A stretch of DNA of 64,000 nt from Streptomyces sp. DH-12. Lineage in GTDB: Bacteria > Actinomycetota > Actinomycetes > Streptomycetales > Streptomycetaceae. The position numbers and the translations under genes are program-made. Positions 15,083 through 23,450 of the stretch are shown here, in pieces; the first letter of the stretch is position 1, and every line of letters begins with the position of its first letter. Location of the stretch: contig NZ_PPFB01000001.1 in the NCBI RefSeq assembly GCF_002899455.1, positions 6,828,501 to 6,892,500 on the forward strand, written 5' to 3'. The notes beneath the pieces were generated by a model that worked only from the letters and a program-made list of their open reading frames with translations, searched no databases and had not been told where the DNA came from.

Positions 15083-15374
15083 GGCTCCGGGAAATACGTC
15101 GCGGGCGCGTCGCGGGAAATTCGGGAATGGTGCACGCTGCGGAATCGAGGGAATTCGGGGCGTGCATGACGGGGCGCTGGCGCGCGGGTGCGGGACCGGC
15201 CCGGCGGGGGAGGGGCGCGGTGCGCCGCCGGCGGGCGGGCGATCACCGCGGCGGACGTGATGTACGGCACGCCCGGGCGGCACGCCGGTGGTCCGGCCGG
15301 GCGATTCCTCCTGCGCAGCGCTTGATCGGCGATCAGATCGGGCGAACCGCCTGACCACAGCGCATTCCGCTCGT

Positions 15375-15404
15375 TTGACAGTGCGCCGAGCCCCCAGATA
15401 GGAA
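15375..15404 (+). promoter_or_regulatory. Housekeeping (HrdB-type) promoter
   Basis: TTGACA at 15375-15380 and TAGGAA at 15399-15404, spaced by 18 nt, match the vegetative consensus well. The predicted transcript start near 15411 leaves a leader of about 20 nt containing GAGAGGTG before the GTG start of the downstream gene. Confidence 0.6.
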
Positions 15405-15432
15405 GCAGCGGACAGAAGTCGAGAGGTGCACT

Positions 15433-15954
15433 GTGGACGAGCCGAACGTGGTCGGGGACTGGCAGGAGTACGACGAGCATGCCGGTCTGCGGGTCCGCGT
15501 CCATCGTCTGGAGGCGGGCGAACCGCCGCGCGGGCGGGACGAGGCCGCCGAAGGGCTGTCGTACTTCCGGGTCCGGGTGACCGTGGAAAACCGGGGCGAC
15601 CGCCCCGTGTGCATTCATCTCGAGGACGGTCAGATCGATGTGCGCACCGGCCCCGACGGCGAGAGCGCGTTCATCGACTGGCGCAACTCGCAATTCATCG
15701 AGGGATTCGACGTCTATCCGCTGCGCCGCGCCACCGCCGTGCTCCACGCGGCCGCGCCCGAGCGGTTCCTGGGGCAGGTCGACGTCCAGGTGCAGGTGCG
15801 CGCCGACGAGGAGTGGGCCGGACGCCGGCTGTGGACGGGCGGCGTCGGCGTGCTCGAACCCGCGCCGGGCGCGACGGCCGGGGCGGTCCGGGAGAGCCTC
15901 GCCCAGCAGGTGAGCCTGTTCCTCCAGGAGCAGGCGGAGGAGGGCACCGCCTGA
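15433..15954 (+). CDS. Unknown protein, likely beta-rich domain
   Basis: 173 residues from the GTG at 15433, after GAGAGGTG and a good TTGACA/TAGGAA promoter. No signal peptide or membrane span is visible. The central part alternates short hydrophobic strands (YFRVRVTVENRGDRPVCIHL, then FIDWRNSQFIEGFDVYPLRR), suggesting an immunoglobulin-like or DUF4352-like beta sandwich. The C-terminus is helical (AVRESLAQQVSLFLQEQAEE). Codon usage is normal for the region. I do not recognise the family. It is convergent with hemC, 18 nt apart, and apparently monocistronic. Confidence 0.7.
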   Translation: MDEPNVVGDWQEYDEHAGLRVRVHRLEAGEPPRGRDEAAEGLSYFRVRVTVENRGDRPVCIHLEDGQIDVRTGPDGESAFIDWRNSQFIEGFDVYPLRRATAVLHAAAPERFLGQVDVQVQVRADEEWAGRRLWTGGVGVLEPAPGATAGAVRESLAQQVSLFLQEQAEEGTA

Positions 15955-15972
15955 CGCCGCCGCCCGGGGTGT

Positions 15973-16992
15973 TCAGTGCGGGATGCCGTCGATGACCTCA
16001 CGGGCGCCCTGACGCAGCAGCGCCACGGCGACCGAGGTGCCGAGCGTCGCCGGGTCCAGCCGCCCCGCCCACTCGTGGGCGTTCAGCCGGGTCTTGCCGT
16101 CCGGGGTGAAGACGCAGGCGCGCAGGGACAGTTCACCGCTCCGGTCCACCCGGGCGAGGCCCGCGATCGGGCTGTTGCAGTGTCCCTGCAGCACATGCAG
16201 CAGCATCCGCTCGGCGGTGGTCTCGCGGTGGGTGCCGGGGTCGTCGAGCACGGCGGCCGCCTCGATCAGGCCGGTGTCGCCCTCCCGGCACTGCAGCGCG
16301 AGGACGCCCGCTCCGACCGGCGGCAGCATCATGTCGGGGGACAGCACCTCGCTGATCACGTCGCTCCGGCCGATCCGCTCCAGGCCGGCGGCCGCGAGCA
16401 GCAGCGCGTCCACCTCGCCCTCCGCGAGCTTCGCGAGCCTCCGGTTGGCGTTCCCGCGCAGCGGCACGCACCGCAGCTGCGGATGGGTGGCGGCGAGCTG
16501 GGCGACCCGGCGCACCGACGAGGTCCCGATCCGGGTGCCGGGCGGCAGCTCGTCCAGGGTGAGGCCGTCCGGGTGCACCAGCGCGTCGCGGACGTCGTCC
16601 CGTTTCAGGAACGCCGCGAACACCGTGCCCGCGGGGAGCGGCCGGTCGGCGGGCACGTCCTTCACGCAGTGCACCGCGAGGTCCGCCTCCCCGGCCAGCA
16701 GCGCGGCGTCCACCTCCTTGGTGAACGCGCCCTTGCCCTCCACCTGCGACAGGTCGCCCAGCCACTTGTCCCCGGTCGTGCGCACCGGGACGACCTCGGT
16801 GCGCGTTCCGGGGCGGGCCGCGGCCAACTCCGCCCGCACGCGCTCCACCTGGGCGAGTGCCATGGGCGAGTCGCGGGAGACGACACGGATCGGTTCCGGG
16901 AGGGCCCTGGCGTCACGGCAGACCCCGGTCGCCCCCCGGCGCCGGGGGCACGGCGTCGCGCCCCCGGGCGTCAACTCGTCCATCAATGTCAT
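15973..16992 (-). CDS. hemC: Hydroxymethylbilane synthase (porphobilinogen deaminase) paralogue
   Basis: 339 residues from the ATG at 16992, which overlaps the stop of the upstream NLP gene (ATGA). It polymerises four porphobilinogens to hydroxymethylbilane in tetrapyrrole synthesis. Landmarks are RVVSRDSPMALAQVERVRAE, VHCVKDVPADRPL (substrate-binding loop), GTSSVRRVAQL, CVPLRGNANRRLAKL and the dipyrromethane cofactor Cys272 in LQGHCNSPIAGLA. The catalytic residues therefore look intact. It has a roughly 33-residue N-terminal extension relative to typical HemC; a second ATG lies three codons in. No hemA, hemB or hemD is nearby, so this is probably a second copy outside the usual hem operon (inference). 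The ribosome site is weak, consistent with translational coupling. Confidence 0.92.
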   Translation of the reverse strand: MTLMDELTPGGATPCPRRRGATGVCRDARALPEPIRVVSRDSPMALAQVERVRAELAAARPGTRTEVVPVRTTGDKWLGDLSQVEGKGAFTKEVDAALLAGEADLAVHCVKDVPADRPLPAGTVFAAFLKRDDVRDALVHPDGLTLDELPPGTRIGTSSVRRVAQLAATHPQLRCVPLRGNANRRLAKLAEGEVDALLLAAAGLERIGRSDVISEVLSPDMMLPPVGAGVLALQCREGDTGLIEAAAVLDDPGTHRETTAERMLLHVLQGHCNSPIAGLARVDRSGELSLRACVFTPDGKTRLNAHEWAGRLDPATLGTSVAVALLRQGAREVIDGIPH

Positions 16993-17765
16993 CCGTTCGG
17001 GTCGAAGGGGATGCCGGACGGCTTGGCCGCGGCGAGGTGCGAGGCGAAGCTGCCGTCCTTGAGGCCGAAGTGGGCGCTGCCGAAGTCGTGGGCGGCGAGC
17101 TTCTCGCGCAGCCCCGGCGGGTAGCCGTTCCAGCCGACCAGCGGCGGGTACTGCCAGGTGCCCCGGTGGTTCTCCGGCGGTTCGTCGCCCGCGCTCGCCG
17201 GGCGGAAGCAGTGGGTGCCGATGCCGTCCTTGTGGTAGACGACCTTCGGGTGGGTGCCCTCGAAGCGGACCGACGAGCGGGGGTGGATCGCGAACGAGCC
17301 GTGCCGGGACGTCGCCACGTACTGCACGGTGTCGTTCCGCACCCACACCACGACGTGCTCCCAGTCGTGGCGGTGCCCGCCGAGGCCGACGCCCGGCAGC
17401 GCCTGGTCCTTCTCGAAGTACAGCGCGTAGACCACGGCGCACCAGCCGTTGTTGCACGTGGCGCGCGCATAGCTGTTGGTGTTGTCCAGGTCGGACGCGT
17501 CACGGCAGTCGCCGTTCAGGGCGCCGGTCGGTCTCAGGCCCGTGTTGACCGAGCCGTCGGGGCCGATCGCCGGGGAGGAGTAGCAGCCGTCGGTGTCGTA
17601 GTCGTAGGCCGGCTGGTAGGTCCGCTCCAGGTCGTCGGCGTTCGCGGGGAGCGCGGGCGGGGGAGCAGCGAAGGCCGTGGCGGGGAAGGCGACGACCAGG
17701 GCGACGGCGGCGGCCAGGCCGGTCAGCCATCTCCTGGCGTGCGTACGGGGCGTGTTCGGTGACAC
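16989..17765 (-). CDS. Secreted Nep1-like (NPP1/NLP) protein
   Basis: 258 residues from the GTG at 17765, six nt after GAGGAGGA. The N-terminus is a signal peptide (THARRWLTGLAAAVALVVAF, cleavage near AFA-AP, residue 33). The NPP1 domain carries the family heptapeptide GHRHDWE at residues 130-136, followed by HVVVWV. Several Cys residues (61, 87, 104, 109) could form disulfides. Classical NLPs from fungi, oomycetes and some bacteria disrupt dicot membranes by binding sphingolipids, using the Asp and Glu of this motif; many bacterial members are untested. Its stop overlaps the hemC start, an unexpected pairing. A plant-interaction role is inference only. Confidence 0.9.
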   Translation of the reverse strand: MSPNTPRTHARRWLTGLAAAVALVVAFPATAFAAPPPALPANADDLERTYQPAYDYDTDGCYSSPAIGPDGSVNTGLRPTGALNGDCRDASDLDNTNSYARATCNNGWCAVVYALYFEKDQALPGVGLGGHRHDWEHVVVWVRNDTVQYVATSRHGSFAIHPRSSVRFEGTHPKVVYHKDGIGTHCFRPASAGDEPPENHRGTWQYPPLVGWNGYPPGLREKLAAHDFGSAHFGLKDGSFASHLAAAKPSGIPFDPNG

Positions 17766-18324
17766 TGCGTCCTCCTCGTGGCCAGGCGCGGCCCAACGGC
17801 TTTTGGAAGCTGGGGAGTTCACAGCATTCCGGTCGGACGTGCCCATGCCAAGAGGGGGTGTGGGCCGAGAGGGGCGCGTCCCGGGTGTGACGGGGGGCCG
17901 CTCCCGGATCACCTCGGGTCGTCGGGGGACCGGCCGCCGCGTCCTCGGGCGGGAGGCCCGGCCCGAGCCGCAGCCGGGACGGCCCGCCCTGCCGGGTCCG
18001 GGCGCTGTGACGCACTTCACCGGCCGGCCGGGGCGCCACCCGCCGCGCGCCCGGCACGGCGGCCGGCGGACGCGGCTCGGGGGTGCCCGCCGGTGACGCC
18101 CCGGCCGGACCGGGCGCGCGGCACGATGCCGCCGTCGTCCGGGAGGCGGACCGCCACCCGCTGCCCGTCCTGCTCGGTCTCGCGCCCCCGGCGTGCGTCC
18201 GCCGCCGGGGGCGGCGGCAGGGCCCCGGGCGAGGTGGGGACGCCGCCGCCCGGCTCCACGCGTCCGGCCTCGCCGTTCCGTCCGGACGGAGCGTGAACGG
18301 AGCGGTCCGTTCCGTGCCGTTCGG
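17766..18324. other. Intergenic region between the NLP and marR genes
   Basis: About 560 nt separate the divergent NLP and MarR genes. The NLP-proximal 100 nt are less GC-rich and should hold its promoter; TTGGCA (minus strand, 17851-17846) with AATGCT (17828-17823) at 17-nt spacing is the best but weak candidate. The remainder (about 17880-18320) is extremely GC-rich. A short plus-strand frame at 18083-18328 has high GC3 but no recognisable sequence or ribosome site, so I do not call a gene. Confidence 0.35.
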
Positions 18325-18361
18325 TTGATTGAGTTACGCAACGAGATGGTACGGTGCGGTC
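18325..18361 (+). promoter_or_regulatory. marR promoter, probable leaderless transcript
   Basis: TACGGT at 18350-18355 can serve as a -10, with TTGATT (18325-18330, 19-nt spacer) as a poor -35. Transcription would then begin at about 18361-18362, the A of the marR ATG. No ribosome site precedes that ATG. GTTGATTGAGTTACGCAAC (18324-18342) carries GTTG/CAAC ends and could be a MarR autoregulatory site. Confidence 0.35.
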
Positions 18362-18868
18362 ATGTCCACACCCTCGCCTTCCGACGTCCCCGCCTCCCCG
18401 GAGGTGGTCGACATCGAGCGCGCGCTGTACCGCATCACGTACCTCACGTCGCGCGCCCGGCAGCACGAGCGGCTGATGGCCGCGGCGGGCGTGCCGCTCG
18501 ACCGGCCCGGAGCGGCGCTGCTGCGGAAGATGGCCGACGCCCGGCCGATGCGGCCGGGGGAGTTGGCGGCGCGGCTGGGTGTGGAGGCGTCGCACGTCAC
18601 GCGCACGGTGCAGCACCTGGAGAAGTCCGGCCACGTCGTCCGCGTCCCCGACCCGGACGACCGCCGCGCCCAGCGCATCGAGCTCACCGACGCCGGCCGG
18701 GAGGCCGTCCTCCGGATCCGCGAGACCGGGGTCCGCGGCGTGCAGGCCGCCCTGGCCCACTGGTCCCCGGACGACCTGCGGCAGCTCGCCACCCTCTTCC
18801 ACCGCATGGTCGACGACTTCCTCACCCACGCGGAGAACGCGGACGCGCCGTCCACGGCCACGGACTGA
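18362..18868 (+). CDS. MarR-family transcriptional regulator
   Basis: 168 residues from the ATG at 18362. The winged helix is clear: RPMRPGELAARLGVEASHVT, then RTVQHLEKSGHVVRVPDPDD and the wing RRAQRIELTDAGREAV. N-terminal (RALYRITYLTSRARQHERL) and C-terminal helices would form the dimer interface. Members usually repress their own gene and a neighbour until a small ligand or oxidant binds. The DoxX-like and peroxiredoxin genes follow 71 nt downstream on the same strand and are the natural candidates for shared control. The protein contains no Cys, so direct thiol sensing as in OhrR is unlikely. There is no ribosome site before the start. Confidence 0.92.
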   Translation: MSTPSPSDVPASPEVVDIERALYRITYLTSRARQHERLMAAAGVPLDRPGAALLRKMADARPMRPGELAARLGVEASHVTRTVQHLEKSGHVVRVPDPDDRRAQRIELTDAGREAVLRIRETGVRGVQAALAHWSPDDLRQLATLFHRMVDDFLTHAENADAPSTATD

Positions 18869-18939
18869 ACTCCGGCTCTCCCGCGCCGCCGCTGCCTTAC
18901 CGTCCGGTAACGTGCGCGGCAGTCACCGGAGGAGGAACC

Positions 18940-19320
18940 GTGTCACGGTCCGTACGCTCGCCCCTGCTGCTCGCCGGCCTGCTGGCCGCCGCGGGCACCG
19001 CGCACTTCGCCGCGCCCCGGCGGTTCGACCCCATCGTCTCGCGCTCCCTGCCCGGCTCGCCCCGCTCCTGGACGTACGCCAGCGGCGCCGCCGAACTGGC
19101 ACTGGCCGCCGGGGTGGCGCTGCCCCGCACCCGCAAGGCCGCCGCCCTGGCCGCGGCGGCGTTCTTCGCCGGAGTGTTCCCCGCCAACGTGAAGATGGCC
19201 GTCGACTGGCGCCACCGCCCCGCCCCGCAGCGGGCCGTCGCGTACGGCCGGCTGCCGCTGCAGGTGCCGCTGGTGCTGTGGGCGCGCGGCGTCGCCAGGG
19301 GTGCGGAGGGCAGGGCATGA
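18940..19320 (+). CDS. DoxX-like small membrane protein
   Basis: 126 residues from the GTG at 18940, five nt after GGAGGAGGA. Three to four hydrophobic segments are visible: SPLLLAGLLAAAGTAHFAAP, then a helix around ASGAAELALAAGVALP, AALAAAAFFAGVFPANVKMA, and the C-terminal LPLQVPLVLWARGVA. The pattern (an early membrane helix, AELALA, then FPANVKMAVDW) fits DoxX/DUF417-like four-helix proteins. Some DoxX relatives work with thiol redox enzymes. That suits the peroxiredoxin gene whose ATG overlaps its stop (ATGA). Function otherwise unknown. Confidence 0.75.
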   Translation: MSRSVRSPLLLAGLLAAAGTAHFAAPRRFDPIVSRSLPGSPRSWTYASGAAELALAAGVALPRTRKAAALAAAAFFAGVFPANVKMAVDWRHRPAPQRAVAYGRLPLQVPLVLWARGVARGAEGRA

Positions 19321-19784
19321 GCGCGCGCGTGGAGAGGGGCGACACGGTCGAGGACTTCGCCGCCCCGGACGAGACCGGCACCGTCCGCCGGCTGTCCGAG
19401 CTGCTCGCCGACGGCCCGGTGGTGCTGTTCTTCTACCCCGCCGCCCTGAGCCCCGGCTGCACCGCGCAGGCCTGCCGCTTCCGTGACCTCGCCGCCGAGT
19501 TCGCCGAGGCGGGCGCCCGCCCGGTCGGCGTCAGCGCGGACCCGGTCGAACGGCAGGCCGAGTTCGCCGGCCGGCACACCCTCGGCATGCCCCTGCTGTC
19601 CGACGCCGACGGGGCGGTCCGCGAGCTGTTCGGCGTCAAGCGGGGCATCTCCGTGGCCCCCACCAAGCGGGCCACCTTCGTCATCGGCCAGGACCGGACC
19701 GTCCTGGAGGTCGTACGCAGCGAACTGCGCATGAACGCGCACGCGGACAAGGCGCTCGCCGCCCTGCGCGCCCACCGGGGCTGA
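19317..19784 (+). CDS. Peroxiredoxin, PrxQ/BCP type
   Basis: 155 residues, translationally coupled to the DoxX-like gene through ATGA. The thioredoxin-fold core contains GPVVLFFYPAALSPGCTAQA and CRFRDL. The peroxidatic Cys (in PGCT) is followed five residues later by a second Cys, the 2-Cys PrxQ arrangement. The usual PxxxTPGCT motif reads AALSPGCT, with Ser for the common Thr. It reduces hydroperoxides with electrons from thioredoxin or a similar donor, in the cytoplasm. VSADPVERQAEFAGRHTLGM is the typical middle segment. Likely part of a small redox operon, perhaps under the upstream MarR regulator. Confidence 0.92.
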   Translation: MSARVERGDTVEDFAAPDETGTVRRLSELLADGPVVLFFYPAALSPGCTAQACRFRDLAAEFAEAGARPVGVSADPVERQAEFAGRHTLGMPLLSDADGAVRELFGVKRGISVAPTKRATFVIGQDRTVLEVVRSELRMNAHADKALAALRAHRG

Positions 19785-19851
19785 CACCGCCCCCGCCCCG
19801 GACGCACCCGCCGCGGTTGAGAGGAGACGGCCGCGGGTCGATGCTGGACCA

Positions 19852-22209
19852 ATGGACGACGCCTCCGCCGCGCTGGTCGTCGATGCCCGCGGCGTCGTGA
19901 CGGGGTGGAGCGAGGGAGCCCGGCGGCTGACCGGGTTCTCCGCCGACGAGGCCGTGGGACGCCCCGTACGGGACCTGCTCGCCGGGGGACCGGGCGGCCG
20001 GCACGACCCGCCCGGCCGTCCCGCTGTGCCCGTGGAAGTCGTCACGGTGCGTCACCGCGACGGACACCCGGTGACGCTCCGGCTGACGGTCTGCCCCGTC
20101 CGTGGTCCCGGGGACGCGGACGCCGGGTACGTGGTCACCGCCGTGCCCGCCGGAGCGGAGGAGACGACGCTGGCCGGCCAGGTCTTCGAACAGTCGTCCC
20201 TGCCGATCTCGGTGCTCGACACCGAGCACCGCTTCGTCCGGATCAACGCCGCCGCCTGTGAGGAGCTGGGCGGGTCCGAGCAGGACCTGCTCGGCCGGCC
20301 CTTCCTCGACGTCGCCGGTGCGGAGGAAGGCGCCCGCAGTATCGACCGGCACATGCGCACGGTCGCCGAGACCGGCCGTCCCCTGCGCGACGAGACCTAC
20401 AGCCAGGCCGCCGCCGCCGACCCGGACCAGCAGGCGTGGGACGTGGAGATGTGGCCCGTGCGCGACGCCGCCGGCCGGCTGGCCGCCACCGCGCTGGCCG
20501 GCCTGGACAGCACCGAACAGCACCGCGCACGGCGCCGGCTGGTGCTGCTCGACGAGGCCGCCGCGGCCCTCGGCACCACCCTCGACGTGATCCGCACCGC
20601 CGAGGAACTCGTGGAACTCCTGGTGCCGGACTTCGCCGACTTCGCCGCCGTCGACCTGCTCGACTGGGTGCTCGACGCGGAGGCGCCCCCGCTCAGGGGC
20701 GACGCCGAGGCCGTCCTGCGCCGTGCGGCGCACGCCTCGTCGGGACCGGGTGCGCCCGACACCGTCGTCCCCCTCGGCCGCGCCGACGTCCACCCGCCCT
20801 ACTCACCGCCCGCCCGGGCGCTGCGCGAGGGCAGAGCGGTCATCGCCCGGACCGGCGAACCGGACTTCGACCGGTGGATGGCCGAACGCGGCGCCGAGGC
20901 GCTGCGCACGCGCACCACGAGGCCCCCCGGTATCCACGCGGAGCTCGCCGTGCCGCTGCGCGCCCGCGGCACCACGCTCGGCGTGGCGCTCGCCGTCCGC
21001 AACGTCCGCCGCGACGGGTTCGCCGCCGACGACGCCCTGCTGGCCGAGGAGATCGCCAGCAGGGCCGCCGTCAGCGTCGACAACGCCCGACGCTTCGCCC
21101 GGGAACGCGCCACCGCGCTGACCCTGCAGCACAGCCTGCTGCCGGGGGTGCTGCCCGGGCAGGCCGCCGTCGAGATCGCCCACCGCTACCTGCCCTCCGC
21201 GTCCGCGGCCGGCATCGGCGGCGACTGGTTCGACGTCATCCCGCTGTCCGGCACCCGGGTCGCCCTGGTCGTCGGGGACGTCGTCGGACACGGCATCCCC
21301 TCCACGGCCACCATGGGCCGGCTCTGCACGGCCGTGCGCACCCTCGCGGACGTCGACCTGCCGCCCGAGGAACTGCTCACCCACCTGGACGACCTGGTCA
21401 CCCACCTCGCCGCGGACGACCGCGAGGACGTGCCGGAACTCGGCGCCACCTGCCTGTACGCCGTCTACGACCCGGTCTCCCGCCGTCTGACGGTGGCCGC
21501 CGCCGGACACCCCGCGCCCGCCCTGCTGATGCCCGACGGCGCCTGCCGGCTCGTGCCGCTGAACCCGGGGCCGCCACTGGGCGTGGGCGGGCTGCCGTTC
21601 GAGGCGACCGAACTGGAGCTGCCGGAGGGCTGCGTCGTCGCCTTCTACACCGACGGGCTCGTCCAGGGCCGGGGCCGCGACCTCGACCACGCCACCCGGG
21701 AGCTGTGCCGTGCCCTCGCGGCGCCCGCCGAGTCGCTGGACGCCCTGTGCGACGTCGTGCTCAAGGCGGTGCTGCCCGAGGAGCCCGGCGACGACGTCGC
21801 CCTGCTGCTCGCCCGCACCCGCGCCCTGGGCGCCGGACAGGTCGCCGCACGGGACGTCTCCCCGGACCCCGGCGCGGTGCAGGCCGTGCGGCAGTGGGCG
21901 GTCGACCTGCTGTCCGCCTGGGAGCTGGACGACATCGCCTTCGTCACCGAACTCGTGGTCAGCGAGCTGGTCACCAATGCCATCCGCTACGGGGAGCCCC
22001 CGATCCGGCTGCGGCTGATCCGCGACCGCACCCTCATCTGCGAGGTCACCGATGCCAGCCCCACCTCGCCCCATCTGCGCCGGGCGCACGCCTTCGACGA
22101 GGGCGGCCGGGGACTGCTGCTGGTGGCCCAGCTCACCCAGCGCTGGGGGAGCCGGCAGGCGGACGGCGGCAAGACCATCTGGGCGGAACAGGCCCTCCCG
22201 CGCCGCTGA
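19852..22209 (+). CDS. Multidomain PP2C phosphatase: PAS-PAS-GAF-SpoIIE-HATPase
   Basis: 785 residues from the ATG at 19852; the nearest ribosome-like site (GAGAGGAGA) is unusually far, about 22 nt. Domain order: PAS (about 5-65, VVDARGVVTGWSEGARRLTG), PAS (about 110-215, SVLDTEHRFVRINAAACEEL), GAF (about 220-420), SpoIIE-type PP2C phosphatase (about 435-655, with D458 in GGDWFD and D476 in VVGDVVGHG), and a C-terminal GHKL/HATPase kinase domain (about 665-785, SELVTNAIRYGE near 704-715). Such proteins dephosphorylate anti-sigma-factor antagonists, and the HATPase end may act as an anti-sigma kinase. That fits control of SigB/F-type sigma factors. Cytoplasmic; no membrane span. Confidence 0.92.
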   Translation: MDDASAALVVDARGVVTGWSEGARRLTGFSADEAVGRPVRDLLAGGPGGRHDPPGRPAVPVEVVTVRHRDGHPVTLRLTVCPVRGPGDADAGYVVTAVPAGAEETTLAGQVFEQSSLPISVLDTEHRFVRINAAACEELGGSEQDLLGRPFLDVAGAEEGARSIDRHMRTVAETGRPLRDETYSQAAAADPDQQAWDVEMWPVRDAAGRLAATALAGLDSTEQHRARRRLVLLDEAAAALGTTLDVIRTAEELVELLVPDFADFAAVDLLDWVLDAEAPPLRGDAEAVLRRAAHASSGPGAPDTVVPLGRADVHPPYSPPARALREGRAVIARTGEPDFDRWMAERGAEALRTRTTRPPGIHAELAVPLRARGTTLGVALAVRNVRRDGFAADDALLAEEIASRAAVSVDNARRFARERATALTLQHSLLPGVLPGQAAVEIAHRYLPSASAAGIGGDWFDVIPLSGTRVALVVGDVVGHGIPSTATMGRLCTAVRTLADVDLPPEELLTHLDDLVTHLAADDREDVPELGATCLYAVYDPVSRRLTVAAAGHPAPALLMPDGACRLVPLNPGPPLGVGGLPFEATELELPEGCVVAFYTDGLVQGRGRDLDHATRELCRALAAPAESLDALCDVVLKAVLPEEPGDDVALLLARTRALGAGQVAARDVSPDPGAVQAVRQWAVDLLSAWELDDIAFVTELVVSELVTNAIRYGEPPIRLRLIRDRTLICEVTDASPTSPHLRRAHAFDEGGRGLLLVAQLTQRWGSRQADGGKTIWAEQALPRR

Positions 22210-22437
22210 CCCGCCGAACGCCACGGCTCGGCCGTCCTCCCCGGCGGCCTGCGCGAGCGTGCGGCCCGTACGGGCGGAACGCGCCGGCGGGGACCGGGCG
22301 CGCCCCGGCCGCCGCCCCCGGCCGCCCGCGCCGGCAGCCACGCCTCCTCGCCGTCGTCCCCGCCGCGGAAGCGGGTCAGGGCGTACGCGCCGCTCCCTTC
22401 GCCGGTCCGTCCGTACGAGCGGCCCCCGGGCACCCGG

Positions 22438-23268
22438 TCAGAACTCCTCGTGCACCTCCGGGTCACCGCCGATCCGCCGGTGCGCCCGGTCCGAGAGGGT
22501 CCGCATCTGGGCGTCGTCCAGCTCGAAGCCGAACACGTCCAGGTTGGCGCGCTGCCGCGCGGGGTCGGACGACTTCGGCACCGGCAGCGCGCCGAGCTGG
22601 ACGTGCCAGCGCAGCACCGCCTGCGCCGGGGTGACGCCGTGCGCGTCGGCGACGGCGGCCACCGCGAGGTCGTCCAGCAGCCGCGAACCGCGGCCCAGCG
22701 GGCTCCAGCTCTCGGTGAGCACGCCCTTGTCCGCGTGGTGGGCGCGCAGCTCCCGCTGCGGGAAGAACGGGTGCAGTTCGACCTGGTTGACCGAGGGCAG
22801 CACCCCGGTCTCCCTCTCCAGCCGTCCGATGTGGGCGGGCGTGAAGTTGGAGACGCCGATGGAGCGGACCAGACCGTCCTCCCGGAGCTTGATCATCGCC
22901 TTCCAGGAGTCGACGTACCGGTCGACGCGGGGGAGCGGCCAGTGGATCAGGTACAGGTCGACGTACTCCAGGCCGAGGCGGGCGCGGGACTCCTCGAAGG
23001 AGGCGAGGGTCTCCTCGTAGCCGTGGTGACGGCCGGGGAGCTTCGTCGTCACGACGATCTCCTCGCGCGGGACGCCGGCGCCCGCCACGGCCCGCCCCAC
23101 CCCGGTCTCGTTGCGGTAGTTGGCGGCCGTGTCGATCAGGCGGTAGCCGGCCTCGAGGGCGGACGTCACCGCCCGCTCCGCCTCGGCGTCGTCCATCGGC
23201 CAGGTGCCCAGGCCCAGGGCGGGGAGCGTGGTGCCGTCGTTGAGGGTGTGCTGCGGGATGCTCGTCAC
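22438..23268 (-). CDS. Aldo/keto reductase
   Basis: 276 residues from the GTG at 23268, seven nt after GGAGGGG. Family landmarks are LPALGLGTWPMDDAEAERAV, the catalytic Asp and Tyr in RLIDTAANYRNE, the Lys in VVTTKLPG, the His in LYLIHWPLPR, and the NADPH-binding IGVSNFTPAHI and LPVPKSSDPAR. It resembles 2,5-diketo-D-gluconate-reductase-like members. It reduces aldehydes or ketones with NADPH; the physiological substrate cannot be told. It is divergent from the dioxygenase gene at 23451 with a 182-nt gap between them. The 228-nt stretch on its other side (22210-22437) holds no gene I can support. Confidence 0.95.
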   Translation of the reverse strand: MTSIPQHTLNDGTTLPALGLGTWPMDDAEAERAVTSALEAGYRLIDTAANYRNETGVGRAVAGAGVPREEIVVTTKLPGRHHGYEETLASFEESRARLGLEYVDLYLIHWPLPRVDRYVDSWKAMIKLREDGLVRSIGVSNFTPAHIGRLERETGVLPSVNQVELHPFFPQRELRAHHADKGVLTESWSPLGRGSRLLDDLAVAAVADAHGVTPAQAVLRWHVQLGALPVPKSSDPARQRANLDVFGFELDDAQMRTLSDRAHRRIGGDPEVHEEF

Positions 23269-23404
23269 GGGAGGGCCCCTCCGGTCGCGGTGTCGTCCTC
23301 CCAGCGTCGGTCACGGCGGGGGCGGTGATCAACCGGACGGGCCCGGCGTGCCGTCCGGGGCCCTGTCGCCAGGGCACGCTTCCGCTGCCACGATCGTCCC
23401 GGGA

Positions 23405-23425
23405 GCCGGTCCGTCCGGGACCGGC
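23405..23425. repeat. Inverted repeat upstream of the dioxygenase gene
   Basis: Arms GCCGGTCC (23405-23412) and GGACCGGC (23418-23425) around a 5-nt centre, ending 25 nt before the ATG at 23451. The position suits an operator or a leader hairpin. I see no matching copy elsewhere in the window. Confidence 0.4.
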
Positions 23426-23450
23426 GGGGACGAGCGACGGAGTGGGACGC

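Noticed and set aside
18083..18328. Short plus-strand frame before marR as a gene.
   Set aside because: No ribosome site, no recognisable sequence; high GC3 alone is not informative at this G+C content.
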